64,000 bases of DNA. Origin: Neostapfia colusana (taxonomy: Eukaryota > Streptophyta > Magnoliopsida > Poales > Poaceae). The notes beneath the pieces were generated by a model that worked only from the letters and a program-made list of their open reading frames with translations, had not been told where the DNA came from and did not search any database. The stretch lies in NCBI GenBank assembly GCA_030760725.1, contig JASWHV010000013.1, positions 42,442,699-42,506,698 on the forward strand, written 5' to 3'. Within the stretch, counting starts at the first letter, position 1; every line of letters starts with the position of its first letter. Positions 24,800 to 36,200 of the stretch are shown here, in pieces. The translations under genes and the position numbers were made by a program.

Positions 24800-25777
24800 C
24801 TCTTGACCATACACCGACGGTTGTGTACTGGTATAATGAAGGTTCTGCAGTCGCCGACGGGTAATGAAATCACAAACTTGTGGGTAAAGAGGTGCAAACT
24901 CTGCAGGGTTCTAAAACTATAATGATAACCGAGCTTACGGTCACGAGCACCTGGCCAACTGCCATGATTAATTGGGATGGTTATTGGGATGGTTCTTGGT
25001 TATGGTTATTGTTTGGTTTTCGGACTGTTGAGTCCGGGTGATAAGATGGTTGCATGACTGTTGAGTCATGGCAATGAGATTGGTCTCGGTGTGAGACGAA
25101 GTTTTTTGTGAGATAAGATGGTAGCGAATACGAGAAGGTATTCATGAGATGGTAGCGAGTACGAGGAGGTACTCGTGAGCAAGAATAAAGTTGGTTAATG
25201 TTCGGGTGGAACATGGAAAGTGGTGGAGGTATGTTGGTAACTTAATACATGCTGGGATTACATTCATCTAAAGTTAAGTTGCTGTTTTATCATGGTTTTA
25301 TAAATCTGCTTTTCTGCAAAAGAGCCTTTTTATACCTACCTTGTTATGAGCTACATATCGTGATTTTCCCGCACTTGTTGAGTACATCATTGTACTCAAA
25401 CTTGCATTTTTATTTCATCATCAGCAGCAAGAGAAGACTACAACGAAGACCAAGTGGAACATTAAGGCGTGTGATCTATTCTCAACCTTGCCTGTGGAGG
25501 GAGTAGAGATGGAGCCACTTCTGTTTATATTTGCTTCCGTATTTAGTTAAATTTCTTCCGCATTATAATAAAGACTTCCGCTGCATAGAAATAAAGACTT
25601 CCGCTGTAAGCATGAGTCCAAGACTCATGAAATATTGTAACAAACTCTGTCATTCGTGGTAATATATAATCTGAATTCGGTTTGTGGAACATCTGCGTAT
25701 GTGTGATGAACATCCTGGGCACACATATGCATTAGTTCTCGGTTCCGTGGTTTTTCCACGGAATTGAGGGCGTCACA
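24800..25777 (+). repeat. E3 LTR, right segment
   Basis: This continues the E3 LTR after element F, matching 37796-38750 reversed. It includes the GTCGCCGACGGGTAATGAAATCAC block, a degenerate GAGATGGTAGCGA repeat (25090-25190), and two copies of AATAAAGACTTCCGCTG (25567-25583 and 25590-25606) that could be poly(A) signals. It ends GGCGTCACA. Confidence 0.8.
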
Positions 25778-27420
25778 ATCTCATTCTACCACATCCATGA
25801 ATCCAAGCTTGCCTAGATCTCCCCAGATTCATGTTCATTATCATCAAGTTCTCAATAACATTATGAGTGCAGTAGCTAGACACATTCTATCGCTGCCCAT
25901 ATCCCGTAGATTAGGGAAGCAGAAAAGAAAAACGACCATACCCGACTCGTAAACTTCCTTGGAGACAAGGGTGGTTACCAAAACTAGTAAACTCCTATAA
26001 AAGGGTTTCCCATCAAGTTGACTCAGCATACACAGTTTTCGCAAACAAAACAGTTCCAAAAACATGGGATCAATATGGTCAAGGGGCACTTGCCTTGTTC
26101 CTGTGGTTTCTGTTGCTCTTGGATCTCAAAGTCTTGGTGCTGTAATCCTTCGTAGATAGCACCCTGAGCTTGTCCTTCTACTTACGATCATGCATATACA
26201 AGATTGACAGTAATCAATCATCATGCACAATCCTTATTCAAGATGCAATGGTGCATATGCATTCTAATCCTATGGCGCTGTTTCATTAGATCAGTTTGTA
26301 CATGTTCTTGCATGTTTTAATGGCTTGCATGGGATTTTACTATGAACAAAGGTGTAGGGATCAGGTGTGGACGTGGCGATGATCTCGACTTAAGATCCAG
26401 ATCAACCCGATCAACACGTGATCTGTCCACTCGATAAAGCTTCTGTTCGAAAGAATCGAAGAAACAGATGCAAAGAAAACCGCGATGATGTCGTAAGGTG
26501 GCAATACCTTACTTCCTTCGGGTCCTTCCTCCTAGCAATGGAAGCAAAACAGATCGTCGGCTCTCCTCCGGCGATCGTGTCGGGCTCGTCGGCGGTCTCA
26601 CCGGTGATTGAACTCCGGCGAAGGGGGTTAACTCGGCGAGCTCCGCGTACGCCACGTGTCAGTGCCGGACCTCCCCTCTCTTTGGAGGTGGCTCCAAGAG
26701 TGCCGCGTGTCAGTGCCAGACCTCCCCTCTCTTCGGAGGTGGGCTCCAGAAGTGCCACGTGTCCTAGCAGCGCCGGATTTCCGTTCTTCTTAGTGATGAG
26801 CTCCAAGGTCGACACGTGTCCAACTGCGTCGGTCCTCTCTTCGCCCCGGAGGTAAGCTCCGAGAACGAAACGTATCAAGCAGTGTCGGACCTCCCAGAGG
26901 TGAGCTCCGAGGATGACACGTGTCCATCGGGACCTTCTCCTCGGAGGTGAGCTCCAAGGATGACATGTGTTCAGTAGTGTCTGACCTCTCGGAGGTGAGC
27001 TCCTAGAGCGACACATGTCAAACAGGGCCGGACCTCTCGGAGACGAGCTCCGACATCGACACGTGTCCCGTGGGTTGGACCTCCCGCTTCTTCGCAGTGA
27101 CTAGCTCCGAAGGCGACACGTGTCCTGTGGGGCGGGCCTCGCTCCTCCGCAGAGGCTAGCTCCGGGGGCAACACGTGTCCCACGGGGTCAGACCTCGCCC
27201 CTTCCGCAGAGGCAAGCTCCAAGCCTGCCACATGGCCAGTTAGCGGCGGACCTCTCCCCATCCGCGGGGATGAGCTCCGAAGGCGCCACATAGCCAGCGG
27301 GCTGTGGGAAGTGTCTACGGCGCTCCTCGGCAAACTGGATTTGGGTCTTTTGAGCTATCTTTCTGATTATTTCTCTGTTTCCTCTTCTTTAAAAATGTTT
27401 TCTCTACATGAATTCTGTAT
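25778..27420 (-). repeat. E2 3' LTR fragment (family 4)
   Basis: It aligns in the same orientation with 39045-41135 of the 5' LTR. It lacks about 440 bp that hold the TATA box (39909 to about 40350 in the 5' copy), with the join near 26630. The last bases before the copia element (CTACATGAATTCTGTAT) lie some 35 bp short of the expected LTR start, which is deleted. Confidence 0.82.
26640..27310. repeat. G-box minisatellite in E2 3' LTR
   Basis: About 12 imperfect units of roughly 45-60 bp occur. Each has a GGACCTC...GGAGGTGAGCTCCGA core followed by a G-box. CACGTGTC is exact at 26653, 26756, 26813, 26917, 27060, 27117 and 27172, with one-base variants between. The array is homologous to 40190-41020. 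The long antisense frame across it (26411-27016) reads repeated Arg/Gly/Thr peptide and looks like an artefact of the repeat. Confidence 0.88.
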
Positions 27421-27627
27421 AAGTCGCCACCTATAAATATCCCTTGTGAGCCGCCGGAAGAGGCATGAAAAAGAGATTGTAATCTCCCACGATTGTAAAC
27501 CTCCTGATATAGTGAAATTTGCCGTCCAGTGCCCGTGGTTTTTCCCTTCCGATTTGGAGGGGTTTTCCACGTTAAAATCTATGTCTCCTCTGTTTGATCT
27601 ACACTTTCTTGTCGTTTGATTCTAACA
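27421..27627 (+). repeat. Copia 5' LTR, left half deleted
   Basis: It matches the last 207 bp of the 3' LTR (from about 31935) and ends GATTCTAACA. A TATA-like CCTATAAATATCCC begins about ten bases after the truncation point, so the core promoter is kept while upstream control sequence is lost. Confidence 0.88.
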
Positions 27628-27629
27628 AG

Positions 27630-27642
27630 TGGTATCAGAGCC
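27630..27642 (+). promoter_or_regulatory. Copia primer binding site
   Basis: TGGTATCAGAGCC lies two bases after the 5' LTR and complements the 3' end of initiator methionine tRNA. Confidence 0.9.
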
Positions 27643-27684
27643 AGAGTTTTGATCCCCTGTTCTAGGGTTCGTGCCGCCAGGCAC

Positions 27685-28560
27685 ATGGCATCAACAACGA
27701 TGAAATATGATCTTCCGCTGTTGGATTTCGACACAAGATTTTCATTGTGGCAAGTAAAGATGCGGGCAGTGCTGGCGCATCATGATCTAGATGAAGCCCT
27801 TGAGGGTTTCGGGAAGAACCAGAATGAGTGGACGGCCGAAGAGAAAAGAAAAGATCGTAAGGACTTATCTCAGATCCATCTGCAACTTTCAAACAATGTT
27901 TTGCAGGAGTGCCGCGGTTTGGTTGAAGCTAGAATCGATCTGCATGTCAAAAGATCTAACTAGCAAGATGCACATCAAGATGAAGTTGTTCACGCACAAG
28001 TTGCAGGAAGGTGGATCAGTTCTCACACACATATCTGTGTTCAAGGAGATCGTTGCTGATCTGTTATCAATGGAGGTAAAATTTTAAGGTGAAGACCTGG
28101 CTCTTCTTCTCCTCTGTTCACTTCCGCCTTCATATGCAAACTTTCGAGATACTATTCTATATAGTCGTGATACTCTAACCGTGGCAGAGGTCTATGAGGC
28201 TTTGACAGCAAAAGAAAAGATGAAACAGATGGTAAACTCGGAAGATGCTGGTCATTCTAATGGAGAGGCATTGAATGTTCGTGGCTGAAGTGAACAAAAG
28301 AAATCAAATTCAGGAAATAAAGGTAACGACAAGAGAAATCAAAGAAGTCGTTCCAAATCTAGGGGACGGCGAGATGATAAATTCTGCCTGTACTGCAAGA
28401 AGGACAATCATGTCATCGATGATTGTTGGAAGCTGCAGAACAAAGAAAAGAGAAACGGAAAAAAGGGTAAGCCTGAAGGTAGTGCCTCCGTTGTCTCTGA
28501 TGAGAATTCTGATAATGATATTGTACTCATTGCATTTGCCGGATGTGTCACTGAAGATGC
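27685..28560 (+). pseudogene. gag: Copia gag with frameshift and two stops
   Basis: The ATG at 27685 opens MASTTMKYDLPLLDFDTRFS, typical of the start of TORK-type Gag, with LWQVKMRAVL and QIHLQLSNNVLQE following. The frame shifts near 27905-27930. The second part (SICMSKDLTSKMHIKMKLF, HISVFKEIVADLLSME) continues in another frame. TAA at 28085-28087 and TGA at 28286-28288 break it further. A CCHC knuckle (CLYCKKDNHVIDDC) lies at about 28382-28423. Gag would normally package the RNA in cytoplasmic particles. This copy cannot make a full-length product. Confidence 0.88.
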
Positions 28561-30049
28561 TCAATGGATACTTGATTCTGCTTGCTCATATCATGTCTGC
28601 ACTAACAGAAATCTTTTTAGTGTTTATGAGCCTATACGGAAAGGTGGCATCGTGAGGATGGGTGACAACACGGCATGTGATGTCACAGGCATTGGTACTG
28701 TTTAAATCAGAATGTTCGATGGGATTGTACGAACGTTAACAGAAGTACGGCATGTCCCAACCATGTCCAGGAATCTCATCTCCCTTAGTACCCTCGATGT
28801 GAAAGGGTACAAATATTCCGCTGAATGTGGAGTTTTGAAGGTAACCAAAGGTTCTCTCATTGTCATGAAAGGTGATTTAAAAGCTGCCAACTTATATGTG
28901 CTTCGAGGCAGTACATTTACTGCTAATGCCATGGTTGCTCCTGATCAGTCTAATACCACTAAAATTTGGCATATGCGTCTTGGGCATATGAGTGCACTTG
29001 GTTTGGCAGAATTAAGCAAAAGAGGCCTACTTGAAGGTTGCAAGGCAGAATCACTTGACTTTTGTGAGCATTGTGTGTTTGGTAAGAATAAAAGAGTCAT
29101 GTTCAATACTGCTATCCATAATACTAAAGGTATTCTTGATTATGTGCATGCTGATTTATGGGGTCCTTCTCGAAAAATATCTCATGGTGGTGCTAGTTAC
29201 ATGTTAACTATTATTAATGATTACTCACGTCGAGTTTGGCCATATTTTCTGAAGCATAAATCAGATGCATTTCAGTCATTCAAAGAGTGGAAGGTTATGG
29301 TCGAAAAGCAAACAGAAAGGAAGGTAAAAATTCTAAGAACTGATAATGGCATGGAGTTCTGTTCTAGTGCATTTAAATATTATTGCAGGAAGGAAGGAAT
29401 TGTGAGGCACCATACAATTCCATACACTCCTCAACAAAACGGTGTTGCGGAACGCATGAACAGAACAATAATTTCAAAAGCCCGTTTTATGCTTTCCAAT
29501 TCGGGTTTAAGCAGAAAATTGTGGGCAGAAGCTGCTTCCACGGCGTGCTACTTAATAAACCGTTCTCCATCCACAGGTATTGATAAGAAAACTCCAATCG
29601 AGGTATGGTCTGGCTCACCTTGTGACTACTCTAAATTGAGAGTTTTTGGCTGCATTGCTTATGCACATGTTGATAATGGAAAACTTGAGCCTAGAGCTAT
29701 CAAGTGCATTTTCTTGGGTTATGGTACTGGTGTCAAAGCTTATAAATTATGGGATACAGAAAAACAGAAGGCATTTTATAGTAGAAATGTTGTATTCAAT
29801 GAATCTACTATGTTCACAGATGACTTGGCTACCAGTTCTAATAACCAGAAACCTGAGACTATCAGCGTGCAGGTGGAGCTAGTTAATGATGATGTTGCTG
29901 CTCCAAGTCAAAGTGTTGTTTATGTTCACCCTGCTACTGAAAATTTGTCTCCTGCTACACATTCCTCACCTAGTGTGCAGCCACCACAGGAGTCTCTCGC
30001 CGAAGCTCGACCTCGGAGGGAGATATATTCGCCCAACAAGGTGGATTGA
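28561..30049 (+). pseudogene. pol: Copia protease and integrase
   Basis: The protease core reads WILDSACSYHVC, with DSA in place of the common DSG. A TAA at 28703-28705 interrupts the frame just before MFDGIVRTLTEVRHVP. The GAG-pre-integrase finger (HMRLGHMS ... CEHC) and the integrase core follow, with aspartates in HADLWGPS and RTDNGMEF and the glutamate in NGVAERMNRT. The 445-codon open segment starts at 28712 and ends at 30049, where a shift near 30020 separates it from RT. The D,D-E residues are still present. Confidence 0.9.
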
Positions 30050-31650
30050 AGAATGTAATGTTGCTTTTGCCTTGAGTGTTGCAGAAGAAATTGAAGGTGT
30101 TCATGAGCCTTCCAATTATACAGAAGCTATCTTGTCTGCTAATAGTAAAAAGTGGATTGGTGCAATGCATGATGAGATGGAGTCACTTCAGAAAAATGGT
30201 ACCTGGGAAATTGTTCCTTTGCCCACTAGCAAGAAGCCTGTTAAGTGCAAGTGGATTTATAAAAGAAAGGAAGGAATGACTCCAAATGAACCTGCAAGGT
30301 ATAAAGCAAGGTTAGTTGCTAAAGGATTTAGTCAAATTCCAGGTATTGATTATACTGATGTCTATTCTCCAGTTGTGAAGCACAGTTCTATTCGCACTTT
30401 CCTCAGTATTATTGCTATGCATGATTATGAGCTTGAGCAGCTAGATGTGAAAACCGCTTTTTTACATGGAGACTTGGAGGAATACATTTACATGGACCAG
30501 CCTGATGGGTTCATTGTCCCTGGAAAAGAAGACTATGTCTGCAAGTTGAGGAAGTCACTATATGGCTTGAAGCAATCTCCAAAGCAGTGGTATAAGAGGT
30601 TTGATTCTTTTATGATTTCAAATGGCTTTGCTAGATCTCAGTTTGACAGTTGTGTATACATTAAAGTTGTCGATGGATCACCTATATACTTATTGCTATA
30701 TGTTGATTGCTGCCAAGAGCAAGAAAGAAGTGACTACTTTAAAGGCACGCTTGAGTAGTACATTTGATATGAAGGATCTTGGTGCTGCTAAGAAAATCCT
30801 TGGCATGGAGATAATCAGGGATAGGAAATCCGGGCTTCTCTATTTGAGTCAGAAAAATTATATTGAAAAGGTCCTTCACCGCTTCAACATGGATAATGCT
30901 AAACCTGTGAGTACACCGTTGGCCCCTCATTTTAAGTTGTCTATTTCTCAGTGTGCAGAAACTGATGATGAAATTGAGTACATGTCAAAAGTTCCATACT
31001 CTAGTACTGTTGGGTCTCTCATGTATGCTATGGTATGCTCACGTCCTGACTTATCACATGCTATGAGTGTTGTTAGCAGATACATGTCTAACCCTGGCAA
31101 AGAACACTGGAAGGCAGTGCAGTGGATTTTCAGGTACTTGCGTGGTTCTTCTTGTGCTTGTTTGTGTTTTGGAAGGACTAGAGATGGTCTCATTGGCTAT
31201 GTTGATGCTGATTATGCTGCTGATTTAGACAAGAGAAGGTCTCTCACAGGATATGTTTTCACTGTTGGGGATTGTGCTGTGAGTTGGAAAGCTTGTTTAC
31301 AAGCTACAGTTGCCTTGTCTACTACAGAGGCAGAATATATGGCTATCTCAGAGGCATGTAAGGAGGCAATTTGGTTGAAAGGTCTGTATTCTTAACTTTG
31401 TGGATCTAAGTCTTGCATCACCTTACATTGTGATAGTCAAAGTGCCATATATCTTACCAAAGATGCTATGTTTCATGAGAGGACCAAACATATTGATATC
31501 AGGTATCACTTTGTGCGAGATACCATTGATCAAGGAACTATCAAAATTTGCAAAATCAGCACTCATGATAATCCTGCAGACATGATGACAAAATCTGTTG
31601 CTATTGCCAAGTTTGAGCTTTGCTCAAACTTGGTTGGCATTACTAACTAG
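30050..31650 (+). pseudogene. pol: Copia reverse transcriptase and RNase H
   Basis: RT begins around WIGAMHDEMESLQKNGTWE and shows KCKWIYKRK, ARLVAKGFSQ and VKTAFLHGDLEE. The catalytic box reads Tyr-Val-Asp at 30699-30707 and then breaks: the second aspartate is missing and the frame shifts. The rest (KSKKEVTTLKARLSSTFDMK, PYSSTVGSLMYAM, YVDADYA, STTEAEYMA) runs in a third frame from about 30708. A TAA at 31393-31395 cuts RNase H before DSQSAIYL and HIDIRYHF. The tail ends at 31650. RT activity is surely lost. Confidence 0.9.
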
Positions 31651-31748
31651 CCCCCAGTAGCTTTTGGCACCGGCAGTTGAATTGTTCATTGAGATGGAGG
31701 ATTACTATTTTAAAGCTACAAGAAGGAATTTTGTGTCAAGGTGGAGTT

Positions 31749-32141
31749 TGTTGATTGATGATCCAAATTCTAATGAAGATTAAAGAGGCAGGATTTCCGT
31801 AGCTAAGCGGAGGAAATCTGCCCATATGGTGGGCTGCGCAGGAGCCAAGGCCCGCTCGCGACGCCGGGGGTGCGGGGGGGGGGGGGGAACCCCCCTCCCC
31901 CCCGAGGTATGGATCGTCTAGGGTTAGGACTCTAAGTCACCACCTATAAATATCCCTTGTGAGCCGCCGGGAGAGGCATGAAAAAGAGATTGTAATCTCC
32001 CACAATTGTAAACCTCCTGATATAGTGAAATTTGCCGGCCAGTGCCCGTGGTTTTTTCCCTTCCGATTTGGAGGGGTTTTCCACGTTAAAATCTGCGTCT
32101 CCTCTGTTTGATCTACACTTTCTTGTCATTTGATTCTAACA
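31749..32141 (+). repeat. Copia 3' LTR (393 bp)
   Basis: It starts TGTTGATTGATG right after the purine-rich AAGGTGGAGTT (31738-31748) and ends GATTCTAACA. It contains CCTATAAATATCCC (TATA-like) and, at 31874-31903, a run of 14 G followed by two A and a C-rich tract. The latter lies in the half that the 5' LTR has lost. Confidence 0.88.
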
Positions 32142-33291
32142 GCCACGAGCGTAGTTCTGATGTCCATGGTTACCTTGATTAGCTCCTCCGTTGAGCCGTG
32201 GGTTCTGCTTGGGTGCGTTGCTTGGCTGTCCAAGGCCTTTCCTCAGGCACTGACTTGTAAAGTGTCCTGTTTCTCTGCATGCAAAGCATGCCTTGTTGCC
32301 CAAGACAGCAGGGACGTTGGGGCTGGGGTTTTGTGCATAGGCACCCGTGTTAGGACGAGGCGCCGGAGGCAAGGGCACACGAGGTGCTTGCATAACGGGA
32401 CGTTGCTGTGATGGTTGATTAGGGCAAAAAGTAGAGTAGGCGAGCCATATGGTGGTCCAGCTGGGGGTATGAAATGGGGACGTATATTGCTCCCTTGTTG
32501 CTGGTATGGCATCTTTCTCTTGCCCTCTTGCTCGATCTCACGGATCTTGCTCTCAACCACTATGGCTTTGTCAACTAGCTTCTGGAAGCTTGCATAGTCA
32601 TTGTTGAGCAGTTGAACTTGGATCTTATTGTTCAACCCTCTCATCAACAAGTACTGCTTTCTTTGATCCGAGTTGACATCTTCGGGGGCATACCGTGACA
32701 GTTGCGTGAATTTGTTGAGGTACTCATTCACGCTCTTCTTTCCTTGGCGGAGACCTTCGAACTCTTGCCTTTTAGCATCATGACTCCAGCAGGGACGTAA
32801 TGAGAGCAGAAATTCTCCTTGAACTCAGTCCAAGTGATAGTCTCCTAGTTGACATGAGCATTGCAAAGAGTGTCCCACCATTCAGCGGCTTCTCCCATAA
32901 GTTGGTGCGATGCGAAGAGAACTTTCCCCCGATCATTGCATTGAACAATAGCAAGCTTCTTTTCCATGGACTTCAACCAATTGTCAGCCTCCATGGGATC
33001 ATTAGCTTGTGGAAAAGTAGGCGGTCGAGTCCTCATGAACTCTCCCAGTCGGTTGTGAGCCGGCGGCGGTGGTGGTGGTGGCGGTGGTGGTGCAGGAACG
33101 GGGTTAGGGTGGTTATGGTTGTTGGCTTGCAGCAGACCCAAGGTTTGGATCATAGTTTGCATGAGCTGATTCTGCATAGCCATCAACCTTTCAAGGTTGT
33201 TTGCACCAGCCCCGGGGTCAACATTCTCAGGAACTTCAACGTGGTCACCCTCTTGTGGTTCTTGGTTGCCACGAATGTTCCTTCTTTGACG
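32142..33291 (-). pseudogene. gag: E2 gag, main part, broken
   Basis: Reading from 33286 leftwards the frame gives RRNIRGNQEPQEGDHVEV, a coiled-coil-like NLERLMAMQNQLMQTMIQTL, a polyproline run and the Gag core (RTRPPTFPQANDPMEADNWL, FASHQLMGEAAEWWD). A TAG stop at 32847-32845 and frameshifts near 32775 and 32450 follow. The next pieces are VNEYLNKFTQLSRYAPEDVN and YASFQKLVDKAIVVESKI, then a CCHC knuckle (CFACRETGHFTSQC, about 32290-32250). The copia insertion at 32141 cuts it before the protease. The first codons lie on the far side of solo LTR H. Confidence 0.87.
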
Positions 33292-36200
33292 TGACACGAC
33301 CCCACGGCTTTGTCGAGCCAGGATCACACTGAGGGGTGCTGCGTTGCACAGCACCGGATAACGCACATCAAAGATACAAAGCGGAAGAAAAGTTTTATTA
33401 CATAAACCAGTTTATGAACATGTTACAACAAAATAAGTCCAGTCTACACTCACGGGCGTAGACTATGCATCGAGTTCACGTTCAGCCCGTGAACGTGTCC
33501 TCGCTAGCACGCACACACACTAACACGGCAGCGTGCACGACTCCCACTCGACGGGGTTCCCCTCCTAGGGTTCCATCTCCTCCTCAGGAGTCCCTTCCTC
33601 ATAGACCCCTACAAAAGCTTCAAACACAAGCAGTGAGCATGATAGCTCAGCAAGACTGACCCGTCCCTCCTATACATGAAACTTCTACATGAAGGGTGGT
33701 AGGTTACATGAGGTAAAGTAAGTTGCAAAGGACTCGCCTAATTAGTGGAACCTTACTTTCAAGTTTTAGCAGCAGGTTGTGGAGAACCTTACGCTAAGGT
33801 ACATGAGAGAGCCGCAATCAAACAAGAAACACATTTCTCTCATGTACTTTGCCAAAAGTTGAAAAGAACTTTAATTAGCTCTAAACTACAGCAAGACATT
33901 AACAAGCAATGTATGTCTTTCAAATCAGCAAACTTTTAACATGTATCTAGCCTGTTCTTTCTACGTCACGGTACAGTGAACAAGTGGTACTCACTGACCG
34001 TGAGGGACGGCGATTATAATCGATTTACACCTGCAGGATTACTCGAATAACCCGTCACGTACGCCCATACTCGATGTTGCCTGCAGCAACCATCACGGAC
34101 GTCGTAAGCAACCACCTTTCACCTGTCAGCCAAATGTTGAACCGGTCCAATCGTCCCGAGCAAGAGGTCTCTGCGCACGCATCCACAGTGCCGCCAGCCG
34201 ATTTACACCTCGAGCTCTCAACCTACCCTCTGAACGACCAGCTATGCCTCAACACCCAGCTACCCGAGTTACATCGGTTTCCCAGTTCCCATATAGCCGG
34301 TAGGTCTTCGGTACTGTTCTAGCTTGTTGAACAGGCCCGCACACGGCTCGGTCCACAATCGACACAAGCGGAGCTATAGCACCCAGGCCCCAACGTCCTG
34401 CTGCCCTTACTCTCCGCTCGGTCTCATTTTTCTTGCCATGTGTTTCATTTGCTATCTCTACCCGAGTCGAGGGCCTCTAGCCTATCCTCGCGAGTAGTTC
34501 CAACTATTCGACTTGTACCGAATCCTACACTATCTTAGCATTGCAGTAGCTAAACGGGGTTTTCAATCCTAGTCCCAACCCATGGTTTTCTTGGCTATGC
34601 ATTTGGGTTTCAAACAAGACTCTAATGCAAGAAGTAAGTGGTACTCAAAGTAAGTTCTCAAAATAATAAAAATTTGTAAAAAGGTCAATGCAAACCGGGG
34701 CTTGCATTGCTGCTCTTAGTCCTAGGCTAGCTGCTCTTCCGGAGTGACGAAGTCTAAGACTTCGGGTTCCTCCTCAACCTTAGCGACTACATGAGATAAC
34801 ATGTATATGTATTAATTTAAATCCATTTGAATTGAATTTAAACTTGTGACGACTCTAAGTATTACTAGACAGACCCAATGACTCTGAAGTTTTTACTGTG
34901 GTTTGGATAGAACCTAACAGAGACTTGGCCAAGTTTCATTTGCAGCAAATCTCATTTGAGCATTCCACAAATACTTATGTACTTGACCTTAATTAGAGCT
35001 CTTAGGGTGTTCTAGGGATTTTCATGGAGCAAGCCATGACTTTCTGGAAACTAGATTTTCGGAGGGTTCTAATGGAGTTGGTTTCACTTAATTTGAAGGT
35101 TCCTAGCTAATGATATGAGCTAATCAATTTCAGAGAAATTCTGAAAATGTTTCTGGACATTTTACATTTTCTCTGGAACAGTTTTATTAATCACACCATT
35201 AGGTGGATCAAATTAGCTCAAATGGATATGAAATTTTTGTGGTAGTTCAGGGATATTTTGGTGAACACCCCAGCAAAATTTCAGAATTTTCCTCCAAAGA
35301 TTTCTCCAGTTAAAATTCTAACCAGTTTGAAATTTGAAGAATTAATTCTGGAGAAATAATGATTTTCATGAAGTGAAACTTGATTTGCTGGAAAGTAATC
35401 AGAGAGCTTAATCCAACAAAATTTGGTTCACTGGACTTGGAGTTTCGTAGCCAAAGTTCTGTGGGTTTGAAGTTTGAACTAAATCTGAAAATCAGGAAAA
35501 AGTTTAAACCGCTGCGCGTGGGACCGGGGCTATGTGTCAACTTCTCAGCGGTCGACACACGGGGCTACAGAATCCTTCGCGCGCAGCCGAACCTGATCCG
35601 GTGCCACAGCAGATCTCGGGATTTAGAATATCGGCCGCTGACACGTGGGACCGGGGGCTTTGTCTACCTCCGGCCTCCCGCGCTCGGCCGCCGCGACCCC
35701 TCGCCGGAGAGCTCGCCGGTGGCCTCTGTCGTGCTCCAAACTCTATGATTTTGGCCGCCTCTGCCTAAACCATCCGGGGAACACAATGCTGGGCTCAGCT
35801 CGTCATGAAAATCACCGGCACACAGCCGGCGACGAGCGGTGGCTTCGGAAGAACTTCGGCCGTGTCGGCCGGCCTTCCTAGCACCCCAAACGATCGAGGA
35901 AAAGGTCGGAGAGCATCAGGGAACCCTAGGGAAGCTCGGCATGGGCTCGAAGCAGCTCGGGAGAGGTCCTAAGTAGGCTCTCATTGTGCGCCCGATGCTT
36001 CCCGCATAAGCCGCCGTTGGCAAGCTCGGAAATACGCCATGTACAGGGGTTCTCATGCTAGGTGTTGTGAAGCTAACTTGTGCGCCACTAAGTCTAGATC
36101 GTGTAGGAACAGTTTGAGGATCTCTAAACAACTATGGAGTGAGAATTTGGTGGATCCGCACCCGAAGGTCGGTCTGTGCCGAATGAAAGGAGAAACTGAA

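Larger units (their letters stand above)
9014..25777 (+). mobile_element. E3: family 4 LTR, 3' part, interrupted by element F
   Basis: The two pieces 9014-10031 and 24800-25777 together reproduce the distal ~2.0 kb of the E2 LTR (37796 to about 39700) in the opposite orientation. The right end is the LTR terminus GGCGTCACA at 25777. The left part of E3 lies beyond insertion B' and outside the window. No internal region is visible, so this may be a solo LTR or one LTR of a longer element. It sits in the 3' LTR of E2 at 25777/25778. Confidence 0.8.
27421..32141 (+). mobile_element. Ty1/copia (TORK-like) retrotransposon, truncated and decayed
   Basis: The order gag, protease, integrase, RT, RNase H is diagnostic of copia. 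The remains are a 207-bp piece of the 5' LTR, the primer site, a broken gag-pol, a polypurine tract and a 393-bp 3' LTR (31749-32141). The protein blocks resemble Tnt1/TORK elements. No target duplication can be read, because the left end is lost in a deletion that also took E2 sequence. It sits in the E2 gag after the zinc knuckle. Confidence 0.9.

Noticed and set aside
26411..27016. A 201-codon antisense frame, and a similar frame at 40592-41005, with repeated Arg/Gly/Thr/Glu peptide
   Set aside because: It lies within the G-box minisatellite, so the periodic peptide follows from the DNA repeat. No start context or family is recognised, and indels between the two copies shift the frame.
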